64,000 nucleotides of DNA, from assembly GCA_005239175.1 (NCBI GenBank), contig SOPS01000004.1, positions 434,001 through 498,000 of the forward strand. The letters are read 5' to 3'. The stretch comes from a halophilic archaeon SHRA6 (lineage in GTDB: Archaea; Halobacteriota; Halobacteria; Halobacteriales; Haloferacaceae). Below, in pieces: positions 24,919 through 33,515 of this stretch; position 1 is the stretch's first letter; each line of letters starts with the position of its first letter. The position numbers were made by a program, and so were the translations under genes. A model generated the notes under the pieces. It was not told where the DNA came from. It ran no database searches and was given only the letters and a program-made list of their open reading frames with translations.

Positions 24919-25601
24919 CTGATCCTCGTGTTCTCGGGATAATTCCAGCTCGTGGTGGGTCGAAGGGAGTCCCAAGAAAGAACATTCGAAACTTGAACGG
25001 AAAACCACTTATTGCACACACGATTCAAGCGGGCCTCAATACAAGTGTGGTCGATTCGGTTGTTGTGTCTACTGACGATGAAGAAATCGCACAGGTCGCC
25101 GAGGAGTATGGAGCTCGAGTTCCGTTTATTCGACCGGCCAATTTGGCAACCGACGAAGCTTCGACAGCGCCTGTAATAACTCATACGCTGGAGGAGTTAC
25201 AAAACTTGGGGGAAGAATATGAGACGTTTGTGCTTCTCCAGCCGACATCGCCATTACGGACAAAAGAACACATCAAGGAAGCGTATGTTCTTTATCGGGA
25301 TTCAGATTGTGACTCGGTGATATCCGTCTACCCGACGTACGATACGAGGTGGAAACGAACACCAGATGGGGCTAAAAAGATCAATTATACAGACGCCGCA
25401 AAACGGCGACAAGACCGGGATCCGGAATATGTGATTAATGGAGCAATCTACATAACGAACGTCAACCAGTTTCTCAAAACTGGAAAAATAATCATTGGTA
25501 AAACGGAACTATATGAAATGAATGAGATGAACTCGATTGATATTGACACACCGTTTGATTTATGGCTCGCTGAAAAAATCTTCAGGAAGAAAAAGCGATG
25601 A
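24915..25601 (+). CDS. neuA: CMP-sialic-acid synthetase (acylneuraminate cytidylyltransferase)
   Basis: A 228-residue nucleotidyltransferase that couples a nonulosonic acid to CMP. It opens with the signature IIPARGGSKGVPRKNIRNL, followed by LIAHTIQAGL, VSTDDEEIAQVAEEYGA, and LQPTSPLRTKEHI. The Mg-binding DIDTPFDLWLAE motif is at the C-terminus. Length is typical of the catalytic domain without the C-terminal SGNH hydrolase found in some bacterial forms. It overlaps neuC and neuB by 4 bp each, so all three proteins are translationally coupled. The product would be the donor for the capsule-type transferases at 19.4-22.4 kb. Confidence 0.95.
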   Translation: MTDPRVLGIIPARGGSKGVPRKNIRNLNGKPLIAHTIQAGLNTSVVDSVVVSTDDEEIAQVAEEYGARVPFIRPANLATDEASTAPVITHTLEELQNLGEEYETFVLLQPTSPLRTKEHIKEAYVLYRDSDCDSVISVYPTYDTRWKRTPDGAKKINYTDAAKRRQDRDPEYVINGAIYITNVNQFLKTGKIIIGKTELYEMNEMNSIDIDTPFDLWLAEKIFRKKKR

Positions 25602-26626
25602 TTCAAATCAATGGTTCAAATATCGATTCAGATGAACGACCATATCTGATTGCAGAAGTTGGGATTAATGCGCGGAATGACATAACACTCGCAAAACAGT
25701 TCATCAAGATCGCCGCAAAATTTGGCGCAGACGCAGTAAAATTCCAGACACATCTAGCAGATAATGAGATGGTCGAATCAGAGATGAGGTCCATCGGTGC
25801 GGGCGAAGTATACGATACGGTTGCTGAATGTGAGTGGTCTATCGGGGAACACCGCGAACTGCAATCCTACGCAGAAACACACAATGTAACGTTCCTTTCC
25901 ACGCCGTTTTCAACGGAAGCAGTCGATCTACTCGAAGAACTCGACGTTCCAGCAATTAAAATTGGTTCAGGTGAGATGAATAATCATCATCTGCTCGAAT
26001 ACGCTGCCAATACGGGAAAGCCATTATTGGTCTCAACAGGTATGAACACACTTGAAGATATTAAGACGGCGTGCGAGCTGCTTGATGATCTGAGTACAGA
26101 TTATGCACTGTTTTACTGTGTATCTGAATATCCGACAACAGCGGAAGACTTCGACTTCCAAACGATTTCCTTACTCAAAGATTTCGCTGGCGTCCCAGTT
26201 GGACTGTCTGACCATTCGACCGGGGTTGAGGCTGCCAAGGTAGCTATTGGCAACGGCGCGTCACTTATTGAAAAGCATTTCACGATCGATCGACGATTAC
26301 CGGGACCCGATCAAGAAGTATCGATTGAACCGGATGAGTTGTCAGATCTTCGTGAATTCGCCGAACTCTATAACAAGACATCCTCAAAAAAGGATGAATT
26401 ACATGAACAAGAAAAAGAGATCCAAAAGTGGGCAAAACATAGTATCGTCGCGAAGAACACGATTCAAAAAGGAGAATCATTAACGAGAAAAAATACGACG
26501 ACGAAACGACCTGGTGTCGGGATTTCAGCAGATGATTACTTCAAAATGCTAGGACGAAAATCGAAGCAGATCATACAGGCAGGCGAAATTATTTACGAAG
26601 ATCAGATATCTCGGGACGAAAATTAA
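25598..26626 (+). CDS. neuB: N-acetylneuraminate (nonulosonic acid) synthase
   Basis: A 342-residue enzyme condensing phosphoenolpyruvate with ManNAc or a related sugar to a nine-carbon sialic-acid-like sugar. The TIM barrel has YLIAEVGINARNDITLAKQF, AVKFQTHLADNEMV, FLSTPFSTEAVDLLEEL, KIGSGEMNNHHLLEYAA, LVSTGMNTLEDI and GLSDHSTGVEAAKVAIGNGA ending in IEKHFTIDR. A C-terminal antifreeze-like SAF domain (SIVAKNTIQKGESLTRKNTT) completes the normal architecture. Whether the product is Neu5Ac, legionaminic or pseudaminic acid cannot be decided from sequence alone. Confidence 0.95.
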   Translation: MIQINGSNIDSDERPYLIAEVGINARNDITLAKQFIKIAAKFGADAVKFQTHLADNEMVESEMRSIGAGEVYDTVAECEWSIGEHRELQSYAETHNVTFLSTPFSTEAVDLLEELDVPAIKIGSGEMNNHHLLEYAANTGKPLLVSTGMNTLEDIKTACELLDDLSTDYALFYCVSEYPTTAEDFDFQTISLLKDFAGVPVGLSDHSTGVEAAKVAIGNGASLIEKHFTIDRRLPGPDQEVSIEPDELSDLREFAELYNKTSSKKDELHEQEKEIQKWAKHSIVAKNTIQKGESLTRKNTTTKRPGVGISADDYFKMLGRKSKQIIQAGEIIYEDQISRDEN

Positions 26627-26627
26627 T

Positions 26628-27806
26628 ATGAATAATAGTAATCAAATAAGCGTCCTCCACGTTGCAAGTTTCACCGGTAACGTTGGGGACAACGCCAACC
26701 ACAACGGAACACGAACAACTCTCGAAGAAAATACATCGTATAAGTATCAATATACTGAAAACGAGATACGGAAATATTATCAAAATTACAATAAGGCCGA
26801 TGAATTACATTTCGATGACGAATTCGTTCGGCAAGCAAACGAACACGATCTCGTGATGATAGGCAGTGGGAATTTCTTCGAGCTCTGGATCGAGGACTCA
26901 AAAACTGGGACAACGATCGATATTGAGACCGATAGAATCGAGGAAATAAAATCTCCAATCGTTTTTTACGGGCTTGGATGTGATCCATATAAAGGAATCC
27001 CTGGGAACAACGCGGAAAAATTCCAAAATTTCTTAGATTGTATTCTTGAACAAGATCACTGTTTAGTTTCAGTTCGAAACGATGGATCGATCAATCATAT
27101 TAAAGAACATTTCGGACAAGAATATGCAAGTCAGGTACATAAAGTACCGGACGGAGGATTCTTTACCGAAGTAGATGATAATTATCATCCAGAGTTAGAT
27201 GGAAGCGGACCGCTTATTGCAGTAAACGTCGCAAAAGATATGGCTGATTTGCGATTTCCGAATGCTAGAACAGAGCAACATAGTTATACGAGCTTCACGT
27301 CGGAGTTCGCAGACACCCTCGATCAGATTCTTTCTTCATATCCTGAATCAAAAATTGTTTTTATACCACACATATACCGGGATTTAGAAGCAATTTCTGA
27401 CGTATTGAACAATATGGAGACGATGAATCAGAGAAGTCGAGTGACAGCAGCGCCATATTTGAACGGCGAGGGTTCTGAGCGCTATATTTTCGATACGTAC
27501 AATAAGTGTGATTTAGCATTTGGAATGCGGTTTCATACGAATGTTTGTTCTATCGGTCAGATCACGCCGTCGCTCGGATTAGTGAGTTATCCGAAGGTCG
27601 GAGATCTATACAAAGAGTTGGATTTGGTAGAACGAACTATTGATTTGAAACAAAAAGGATTCAAATACGAACTGCTCGATAAGGTCGAACAAACATTCGA
27701 TAATAGTCCGAATATTACAACAGAATATAAAGAAATAAATGAAAATCTTCGGATTTCTGTAAAAGATTTCCACAAAAAAATCGAAACAGTGGTGACAAAG
27801 AATTAA
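26628..27806 (+). CDS. Polysaccharide pyruvyltransferase family protein
   Basis: A 392-residue protein of the CsaB/pyruvyltransferase family (PF04230). GNVGDNANHNGTRTTLEE near the N-terminus is the conserved GNxGD block, followed by VFYGLGCDPYKGIP, a central SVRNDGSINHIKEHF (the SvRD/N-type segment), IVFIPHIYRD and the C-terminal FGMRFHTNVCSIGQITPSLGL, the family's R-x-H-x5-A/G signature. Such enzymes form a pyruvate ketal on glycan sugars or act as glycosyltransferases in the same fold. It begins 1 bp after neuB, so it is the fourth gene of the operon, and may decorate the nonulosonic acid or the glycan that carries it. Confidence 0.8.
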   Translation: MNNSNQISVLHVASFTGNVGDNANHNGTRTTLEENTSYKYQYTENEIRKYYQNYNKADELHFDDEFVRQANEHDLVMIGSGNFFELWIEDSKTGTTIDIETDRIEEIKSPIVFYGLGCDPYKGIPGNNAEKFQNFLDCILEQDHCLVSVRNDGSINHIKEHFGQEYASQVHKVPDGGFFTEVDDNYHPELDGSGPLIAVNVAKDMADLRFPNARTEQHSYTSFTSEFADTLDQILSSYPESKIVFIPHIYRDLEAISDVLNNMETMNQRSRVTAAPYLNGEGSERYIFDTYNKCDLAFGMRFHTNVCSIGQITPSLGLVSYPKVGDLYKELDLVERTIDLKQKGFKYELLDKVEQTFDNSPNITTEYKEINENLRISVKDFHKKIETVVTKN

Positions 27807-27909
27807 CCACTTTTGTTTCACAGACATGGAGCCAAATTGCAAGAGTAGACTTCGTCACCAGAAAGTAACAGTATCTTAAAATAATACCCGATTAATCAGT
27901 TTCTACAGA

Positions 27910-29373
27910 ATGCGCATCGGCCAAACATCGTTCGTTTACTTTCTTTCGAAGATTGTCGTTTCCGTTGTCGGTTTGCTTGCAACGCTCTACTTCGCCCGAA
28001 AACTCGGCGCGGGTGTGCTCGGCGTCTATTTTCTGATATTGGCGCTCGTCTCTTGGCTCAAGTTAGCTGGCGAGATGGGTATCGGTGGTGCGCTTTCAAA
28101 ACGGATCAGCGAAGGCACCGAACCAAACGCCTACATCGTGACTGGCGCGATTGTGGTCGGAACGCTAACCACCGCGATGTTGGTCGGGCTCGCCGTCTTC
28201 AGTCCTTGGATCGTCTCCTATGTCGGCCATCCGGACGCTCCCATCTTTCTTGCCGCATTGGTCGTCGTCAATCTCCTTTACGGATACACCGCAGCCGTAT
28301 TGAAAGGCCAACGATTAGTCCATCTCGTTGCGGGGATTTCGACGACGCAAACGGTGAGTAGGGTTACCTTTCAGATCGCTGCGGTTTTTATTGGCTACCA
28401 GCTCCTGGGACTGATCGTAGGCCTGATTATGGGGTCGATATTGGCTTCGGTTCTCGGGCTCGTAGTAGTGATCCGCTCACTCGACGATCGACCATCTCCA
28501 CGGCAGTGGAGCTATCGACACGTCAAAAGTCTCGTTTCCTACGCGAAGTACTCCTGGCTTGGAGGGGTACGTGGGCGCTCGTTTAGTTGGGTCGATGTGC
28601 TCGTCCTCGGGCTGTTCGTGCCGTCGAACCTCATCGGCGTCTACTCAATCGCTTGGAACATCGCGTCATTTTTAAATATTTTCGGGGCGGCGATTCGAAA
28701 TTCAGTATTCCCCGAAATCAGCAAGATCGCTGCCGATGATGATACCGAGCGTGTAAGTGGCCTGATCACCGACGCACTCTCGTTTGGCGGATTAATCTTG
28801 ATACCTGGACTCATCGGGGGCGTACTCATCGGCGATCGCCTGCTTCGTATTTACGGTTCTGAGTTCGTGCAAGGGACCACCGTGCTAGGGTTGCTCATTC
28901 TCTCCGTCCTCATTTACGACTATCAGATGCAGTTCACCAACGCCCTCAACGCAATCGACCGGCCGGATCTCTCTTTTCGCGTAAACGCGGTTTTTATCGG
29001 CGGTAACGCTGTATTGAACGTTGGCCTAATCTATTTGTACGGGTGGATCGGGGCGGCGATTGCGACAGTCTGTTCGGCGATTATCGGTCTGATCGGTGCC
29101 GTCTACTACCTTCGCTGTGAGATCGACTTTCGCATTCCGGTTCATGAGATCACGCTACAGTGGATCGCCGCAATCCTGATGGGAGGTGTGGTGTATACAG
29201 CCCTTCAAATCGCCCAGACGTATCAGCTGTTTACGTACAACGTCGTCGAGGTACTCACGATCGCGGGCTTAGGCGCAGTCGTCTACTTCACCGTCCTCCT
29301 CGCAATTTCTTCGCAGTTCCGGACCGTTGTCCGAAACAACTCGCCGGTAGAGATCCCCGGCCTGGCACCGTGA
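27910..29373 (+). CDS. Wzx-type oligosaccharide flippase (AglR-like)
   Basis: A 487-residue integral membrane protein with about 12-14 hydrophobic segments of the MOP/polysaccharide-transport superfamily. It starts TSFVYFLSKIVVSVVGLLAT as in haloarchaeal AglR and bacterial Wzx, with VFPEISKIA near the middle and FTNALNAIDRPDLSFRVNAV as conserved repeats. It would move the lipid-linked glycan from the cytoplasmic to the outer face, where AglB acts. Its DNA is again GC-richer than that of the neu genes, so the island ends near 27.9 kb. A TATA-like ATAATACCC stretch lies about 28 bp before the ATG. Confidence 0.88.
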   Translation: MRIGQTSFVYFLSKIVVSVVGLLATLYFARKLGAGVLGVYFLILALVSWLKLAGEMGIGGALSKRISEGTEPNAYIVTGAIVVGTLTTAMLVGLAVFSPWIVSYVGHPDAPIFLAALVVVNLLYGYTAAVLKGQRLVHLVAGISTTQTVSRVTFQIAAVFIGYQLLGLIVGLIMGSILASVLGLVVVIRSLDDRPSPRQWSYRHVKSLVSYAKYSWLGGVRGRSFSWVDVLVLGLFVPSNLIGVYSIAWNIASFLNIFGAAIRNSVFPEISKIAADDDTERVSGLITDALSFGGLILIPGLIGGVLIGDRLLRIYGSEFVQGTTVLGLLILSVLIYDYQMQFTNALNAIDRPDLSFRVNAVFIGGNAVLNVGLIYLYGWIGAAIATVCSAIIGLIGAVYYLRCEIDFRIPVHEITLQWIAAILMGGVVYTALQIAQTYQLFTYNVVEVLTIAGLGAVVYFTVLLAISSQFRTVVRNNSPVEIPGLAP

Positions 29374-30356
29374 GCACTTCTTGAATCGACAATTCCGAAA
29401 CCCTATTGCCGATTCCTCAAAACCAAACTGAGCTAAATATCTTCGACACACACTCAGTCACTTCTTATCCTCCTGGGACTGTTTGTCTGACACCTCGCTG
29501 TAGACTCAACGAAAAACCACGTTTCAGGCAACCATGAACTCACTGTTGACCATCTCACACCGGGCGATCGGTTCCAGGATATCCCAATCAGGTGCGTTTA
29601 CCACTATGATCCTGCTTGCACACACGGAATATTCGATCGCGACCGTCGAACTGGGCGATCGGGTCAACGTCAACCGATCTGAAGATATCAATCGGGCCGA
29701 AACGCTGCTCTCGTGAGTTCGCACCCACAATGAACTCCGTCCGATCGAATAGCGAGATACCCCTCATTTCGTCTGTTCTTTGATCAGTGAAGTTGCAAGT
29801 ATCTGAACTGGTTCTACGAACGAGTAGCTAGGTGGAAGGACTCCCAGAAAGCGATCGAAGGACAGTCCACAAGACGCAGATTGAGAATTCCACACAGAGA
29901 GTACATTTCGTCTGTCTCCCAACCGAATACGCTTTCAGCGGGAACCAGTACGACTAAATTTGATCGAGAGAGAGAGAGTGCACTTCGTCTGTCTTTTTAG
30001 GCAGACCAGAGTCAACCTAACTGTACAGACAAGAAACTGAGGCAGAAGCTGCCCTTTGATATTTGATATTGCCAGTCGCAACCACGTAGCGGCCGATCGC
30101 CACGAATTCCGTGGTTGATCCAGGAGTCCTCTCAAGTGGACCACACCGAACGCCGCAAAGACAGACGAAACGTACTGTCTCTCACGGCGCAGAAATAGAT
30201 CGAACCCGCCGTGATCGGCAGCGACCCTACGAGCTTTCGGGTCGAAAACAGACGAAATGAGGTTTGTGTCTTCACGGTCCCGAACACCATTGACGTGAAA
30301 GAGTCGTCGATCGCAGCCCAACGATCATCTCCTCGAACCGATCGATCGACCAGCGA
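29374..30356. other. Gap with scattered TTCGTCTGT repeats and gene fragments
   Basis: No convincing intact gene. Repeats sharing TTCGTCTGT lie at 29762-29777 (exact 16-mer CCTCATTTCGTCTGTT), 29902-29915, 29981-29994, and inverted at 30160-30174 and 30247-30262. A short plus-strand ORF (29534-29716) and its overlapping frames read like a frameshifted fragment, but I recognise no family. At 30309-30350 there is a copy of part of the gene at 32593-33015. The stretch looks like the decayed flank of the neighbouring origin. Confidence 0.5.
30309..30350 (-). pseudogene. Fragment of the 32.6-33.0 kb gene
   Basis: Forty-two bases match 32639-32680 with only about five differences and, on the minus strand, encode IDRFEEMIVGLRST against IDRFEELTVGLRSA of the intact gene. 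It is a tail fragment separated from the intact copy by the orc1 gene and origin. Confidence 0.7.
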
Positions 30357-31709
30357 TCATGAGTCCAAAAGCGATCGTCGTGCTATCGAGCGAACATCAG
30401 ACACCGAAATATCAGCAAACGCATCATCCTCAACGAGCGTCTCAATAACGGCGTCAACCGGTTCGGTAAACGTGAACATGAGATGGACACCAGTTTTGAA
30501 TCCACCACTCGTCCGTGTGCTGTTGAGCACGCCGTATGTCCCTGCCTTGTTGAGGTGGCTATTGACGGTCTCTTGGGTATATACGTCGCGATCAGTGCTG
30601 CGACAAATTGCTCGATACACTGAATAAACCGCTGGGCTCGGTGCGTTGCCGTCGTTGATATCCGCAACGACAGCCGCAGCGTACAGCGAGAGCTTCTTTT
30701 GCAACGACATTCCCCCAACGATCTCCAAGACGCGGTTTTTCACGACTGAATCGTTGGCTGCGTGGACGTGCTGTTCTGTCACAACGGTTTCGCCGTTCCT
30801 GTTCGCAATTTCTCCTGCGTCCCGCAAGAGGTCGATCGCCCGTCGGGCGTCACCCTCGTTTTTTGCCCCATATGCAGCAACCAACTCGAGAACGCCATCA
30901 TCCAATGCGCCCTCTCTAAAGGCGTCACGCCGTCGACTGAGAATCTCGATGAGTTCGTTGGCATCGTAGTCAGAAAAATGGATTCCGGTTGGATTGTACG
31001 AGCTATCGGTTCGGCTATCCAGGTTCTCACGGAACTTCGGATGGTTCGTAATGACAACTGTTGAAACGAGTGTGTCCACATGCTGTTCGGCCATGACCCG
31101 GCTCAAACTGTAGAGAAGCCTCGAATACGCCGGTTCATCTTCACCAGCTCGACCGGTAAGCGTATCAATTTCATCGAGAAGAAACACGAGTGCATCGAAA
31201 TGCCGATCAACTATGTCATAGAGGCGGACGTATTTTGCATCGGTTGAGACGCCTTTCTGTGGAATATCCCAGGCGACACCGGCTTTTTTCGCAGTTTGAT
31301 GTCCGAGTTTCCAGACGGCACGATCCAGCGTGTGCGATTCCATCGTCTTGAAATTGACCGCAACAAAATCAAACCGAATCTCGTTTCGCTCAGCACGCTC
31401 TTTTACTTTCTCGGCAACTGATTTCACCGTGAGCGTTTTTCCAGTTCCACTCGGTCCATAGAGCAAAAGATCCGGTGGGCGTTCACCCTCAAGTGTATCG
31501 CGGAACGCGCGTGCCTCAGCTGCTAACTGTTCGTCGCGGCCGTATATCCGATTGTGGTCAACGATCGTATTTGAATCAACGAGTTGCTTGTTTTCAAAAA
31601 CCGACGTTCGCTCACCGTCCAGAATACTATCGACGATCGATGGCTCACGAGAGGTTCCTGAGTCAGTGGTGGCTTTGCCACCCTGCGAATCTGACGAATC
31701 GTAATCCAT
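30357..31709 (-). CDS. orc1: Orc1/Cdc6 replication initiator
   Basis: A 450-residue AAA+ initiator that binds origin repeats and loads MCM. Domains: Walker A GPSGTGKT at residues 85-92, Walker B ALVFLLDEIDTL, sensor-1 STVVITNH, sensor-2 region EGDARRAIDLLRDAGEIANR and a C-terminal winged helix (from about residue 340, GGMSLQKKLSLYAAAVVAD). The ATG at 31709 (MDYDSSDSQ) is chosen; a longer ORF to 31877 runs into origin repeats and has no family resemblance. Transcription comes from a TATA-like GGTATAC about 30 bp upstream. Inverted origin repeats begin 190 bp upstream, so this is an initiator with its own origin. Its number among the strain's Orc paralogues is unknown. Confidence 0.95.
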   Translation of the reverse strand: MDYDSSDSQGGKATTDSGTSREPSIVDSILDGERTSVFENKQLVDSNTIVDHNRIYGRDEQLAAEARAFRDTLEGERPPDLLLYGPSGTGKTLTVKSVAEKVKERAERNEIRFDFVAVNFKTMESHTLDRAVWKLGHQTAKKAGVAWDIPQKGVSTDAKYVRLYDIVDRHFDALVFLLDEIDTLTGRAGEDEPAYSRLLYSLSRVMAEQHVDTLVSTVVITNHPKFRENLDSRTDSSYNPTGIHFSDYDANELIEILSRRRDAFREGALDDGVLELVAAYGAKNEGDARRAIDLLRDAGEIANRNGETVVTEQHVHAANDSVVKNRVLEIVGGMSLQKKLSLYAAAVVADINDGNAPSPAVYSVYRAICRSTDRDVYTQETVNSHLNKAGTYGVLNSTRTSGGFKTGVHLMFTFTEPVDAVIETLVEDDAFADISVSDVRSIARRSLLDS

Positions 31710-31894
31710 TGGCGGTACTGGGTACGTGTCCCGTATACCTTTTTCGAAATGAAGGAACCAAGATCTAAATGAGTCGGGTGTTGTCGATATGAAGACACTA
31801 CAATCTAAATGAAACCAGGGATTTTCGATCGCAAGCTGGTCGGGACAATCAGCAGACTCAAAGAGATCAGACTTCATTCAGTCGAGACGCAGAG

Positions 31895-32096
31895 ACACCG
31901 TGATCGAAATGAATTCACATCTCCTGTGTAGAGTGCCCGAAAAGCCATGTTCACACACCGTAATCGAGATGAAATCGTGAATTGAGGTGAACAACTACAG
32001 TGGACTAGCGATCAAAATTCATTTCGAATACGTTGTGTGAGTGTCGCTCGATAGTACCCATATTTTGGTGGATTTCATTTCGAACACGGTGTGTGT
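31895..32096. other. Probable replication origin: four ORB-like repeats in two inverted pairs
   Basis: Repeats at 31895-31914 (CACCGTGATCGAAATGAATT) and 31953-31976 (core CACCGTAATCGAGATGAAAT) read in one direction; those at 32018-32041 (core ATTCATTTCGAATACGTTGT) and 32073-32096 (core ATTTCATTTCGAACACGGTG, ending in a TG run) read in the other. Weaker relatives (CTAAATGA, CGAAATGAAGG) occur at 31742-31820. Inverted boxes next to an orc1 gene are the standard layout of a haloarchaeal origin. No gene is seen between 31,710 and 32,592. Confidence 0.8.
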
Positions 32097-32481
32097 ATGA
32101 ATTCGGCCACTTATTTGAGAAACGATCGAAACAGTGGTGTACAGATCGAAGTCGATTAGCTGTTGCGGCGTGAGTCGCTTTTGATACTCGATCACTTCAG
32201 TTGTAGATGCTTATGTCTGTGCCCGTACTGTCTCAAGATACGTGACGCCGAGATCGAGACTCGTCGCGGTGGCGGACTTGTCTCCAACGTCGAGGTGGCT
32301 GGCTTGTCTCCAAGATACTCCTTTTGAGCTTTTGGAGGTAGTTTCTGGTTCGAAAACAGGGATGCTCTGTTCACGGGCCATGATTCGGGCGTTCATTTTC
32401 GACTGCGTGTACGCTCGGATGTATTCGATTGTTGTTGGGAGTCTACTGATACCGTGGCGATCGATCAATGCCACAACTGAG

Positions 32482-32497
32482 AACAGACGAAATGAGG
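32482..32497. repeat. 16-bp exact repeat shared across the origin
   Basis: AACAGACGAAATGAGG is identical to 30247-30262 and, inverted, to 29762-29777. The three copies flank the orc1 gene and origin and could be secondary initiator sites or the trace of a duplication. Confidence 0.7.
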
Positions 32498-32592
32498 GGT
32501 GTATACTAATCCAACACAACCGTATTGTGTTTCTCAGGGACTCAGCATCCACCGATCGAGCCAATCTACAGCTCCCACCACAAATCCCGAAA

Positions 32593-33015
32593 TCACTCCT
32601 GGCGAGCTTCAATTCCGTTCCGGACTTCTTCGAGCGCCGATCGCAGCCCAACGGTCAACTCCTCAAATCGATCGATCGACATCGAATCTGTCGTGATCCA
32701 GACCCCCTGACTGAACTCATCATCATCGCCCTCGTCGATCACGCGGGTTAAAAACCCGTTTTCGAACATGCGGATCGTCGCCTCGTACGATCCGAGCTGA
32801 GTGTTGCGGTAGTACGCCTGGGAGTGAAAGCCCGATCGCTCGTGTTCGGCGAAGCCAATCAAATCAGCAGTGCGTTCGAGATCGTCACGCAAATACAGCT
32901 GTTCGACTGTATCTTCAGTAAAGTACGTCACGCTACGGAGTTCGTCGCCGACGGCCGTTCGGCATACGCTCACCAACTGATCAGTAGCAGCCTCCGAAAG
33001 CATCCGATTTGACAT
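32593..33015 (-). CDS. Small haloarchaeal protein of unknown function (DUF7522-like)
   Basis: A 140-residue acidic protein predicted to be alpha/beta. LVSVCRTAVGDELRSVTYFT and QLYLRDDLERTADLIGFAEH form the N-terminal half, and QAYYRNTQLGSYEATIRMFE plus GVWITTDSMSIDRFEELTVG the rest. I recall this pattern as a family of unknown function common in haloarchaea (annotated DUF7522), often near regulatory or light-sensing genes. No catalytic residues can be named. A fragment of this gene is repeated at 30309-30350 on the other side of orc1. Confidence 0.7.
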   Translation of the reverse strand: MSNRMLSEAATDQLVSVCRTAVGDELRSVTYFTEDTVEQLYLRDDLERTADLIGFAEHERSGFHSQAYYRNTQLGSYEATIRMFENGFLTRVIDEGDDDEFSQGVWITTDSMSIDRFEELTVGLRSALEEVRNGIEARQE

Positions 33016-33053
33016 GGGTAGTTTCGACGTGAAGGGTTTGCTGGAAGTGCCGT

Positions 33054-33326
33054 TTACGACTCGTCCTCTGAGCCGTGCGGATCTTCGCTCACGTGATCGT
33101 CAAGCACGTTCTTTATTTCAGTCAACTTAATGTATGTCGCAAGCGCGAGGATCGACGAGGGCCACAACCCGACAAACTGGCCGCGCTGTTCGTCTCCTTT
33201 CACATAGTAGTAGTACAGCGCGAGCATGACCGACCCAACCGACGCTAACACTACTGGGCCGATACCGTTATCATCAAGCTCCTGTGCTATTCCACTAACT
33301 TCGTCAACGTCCGTTGTATCGGACAT
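33054..33326 (-). CDS. Small membrane protein
   Basis: A 90-residue protein with two hydrophobic segments (GPVVLASVGSVMLALYYYYV and FVGLWPSSILALATYIKLTE) between acidic tails, a usual form of haloarchaeal small membrane proteins. The ATG at 33326 is supported by a TATA-like ATATATG element centred 29 bp upstream at 33351-33357; an ORF start at 33497 would be upstream of that promoter. No function can be assigned. Confidence 0.7.
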   Translation of the reverse strand: MSDTTDVDEVSGIAQELDDNGIGPVVLASVGSVMLALYYYYVKGDEQRGQFVGLWPSSILALATYIKLTEIKNVLDDHVSEDPHGSEDES

Positions 33327-33515
33327 ATGCTTTGTTATGTCTTCACACCCATATATGTTGCCTGAAACCCTCGAAATCGGGACTATCACGGAGTCAACTC
33401 TGATCGCAAACGGGGCAGCCACGATCCACATGGTGTGACCGCGATCGCATCCTGACGGATCGCCCATGACGACCGAGACGCATTTACGCCCCCCCAATGA
33501 ATCGCCTGTTATTGA

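Noticed and set aside
29935-30321. 128-codon minus-strand ORF near the origin
   Set aside because: Arg/Cys-rich composition and overlap with repeats and a gene fragment; not protein-like.
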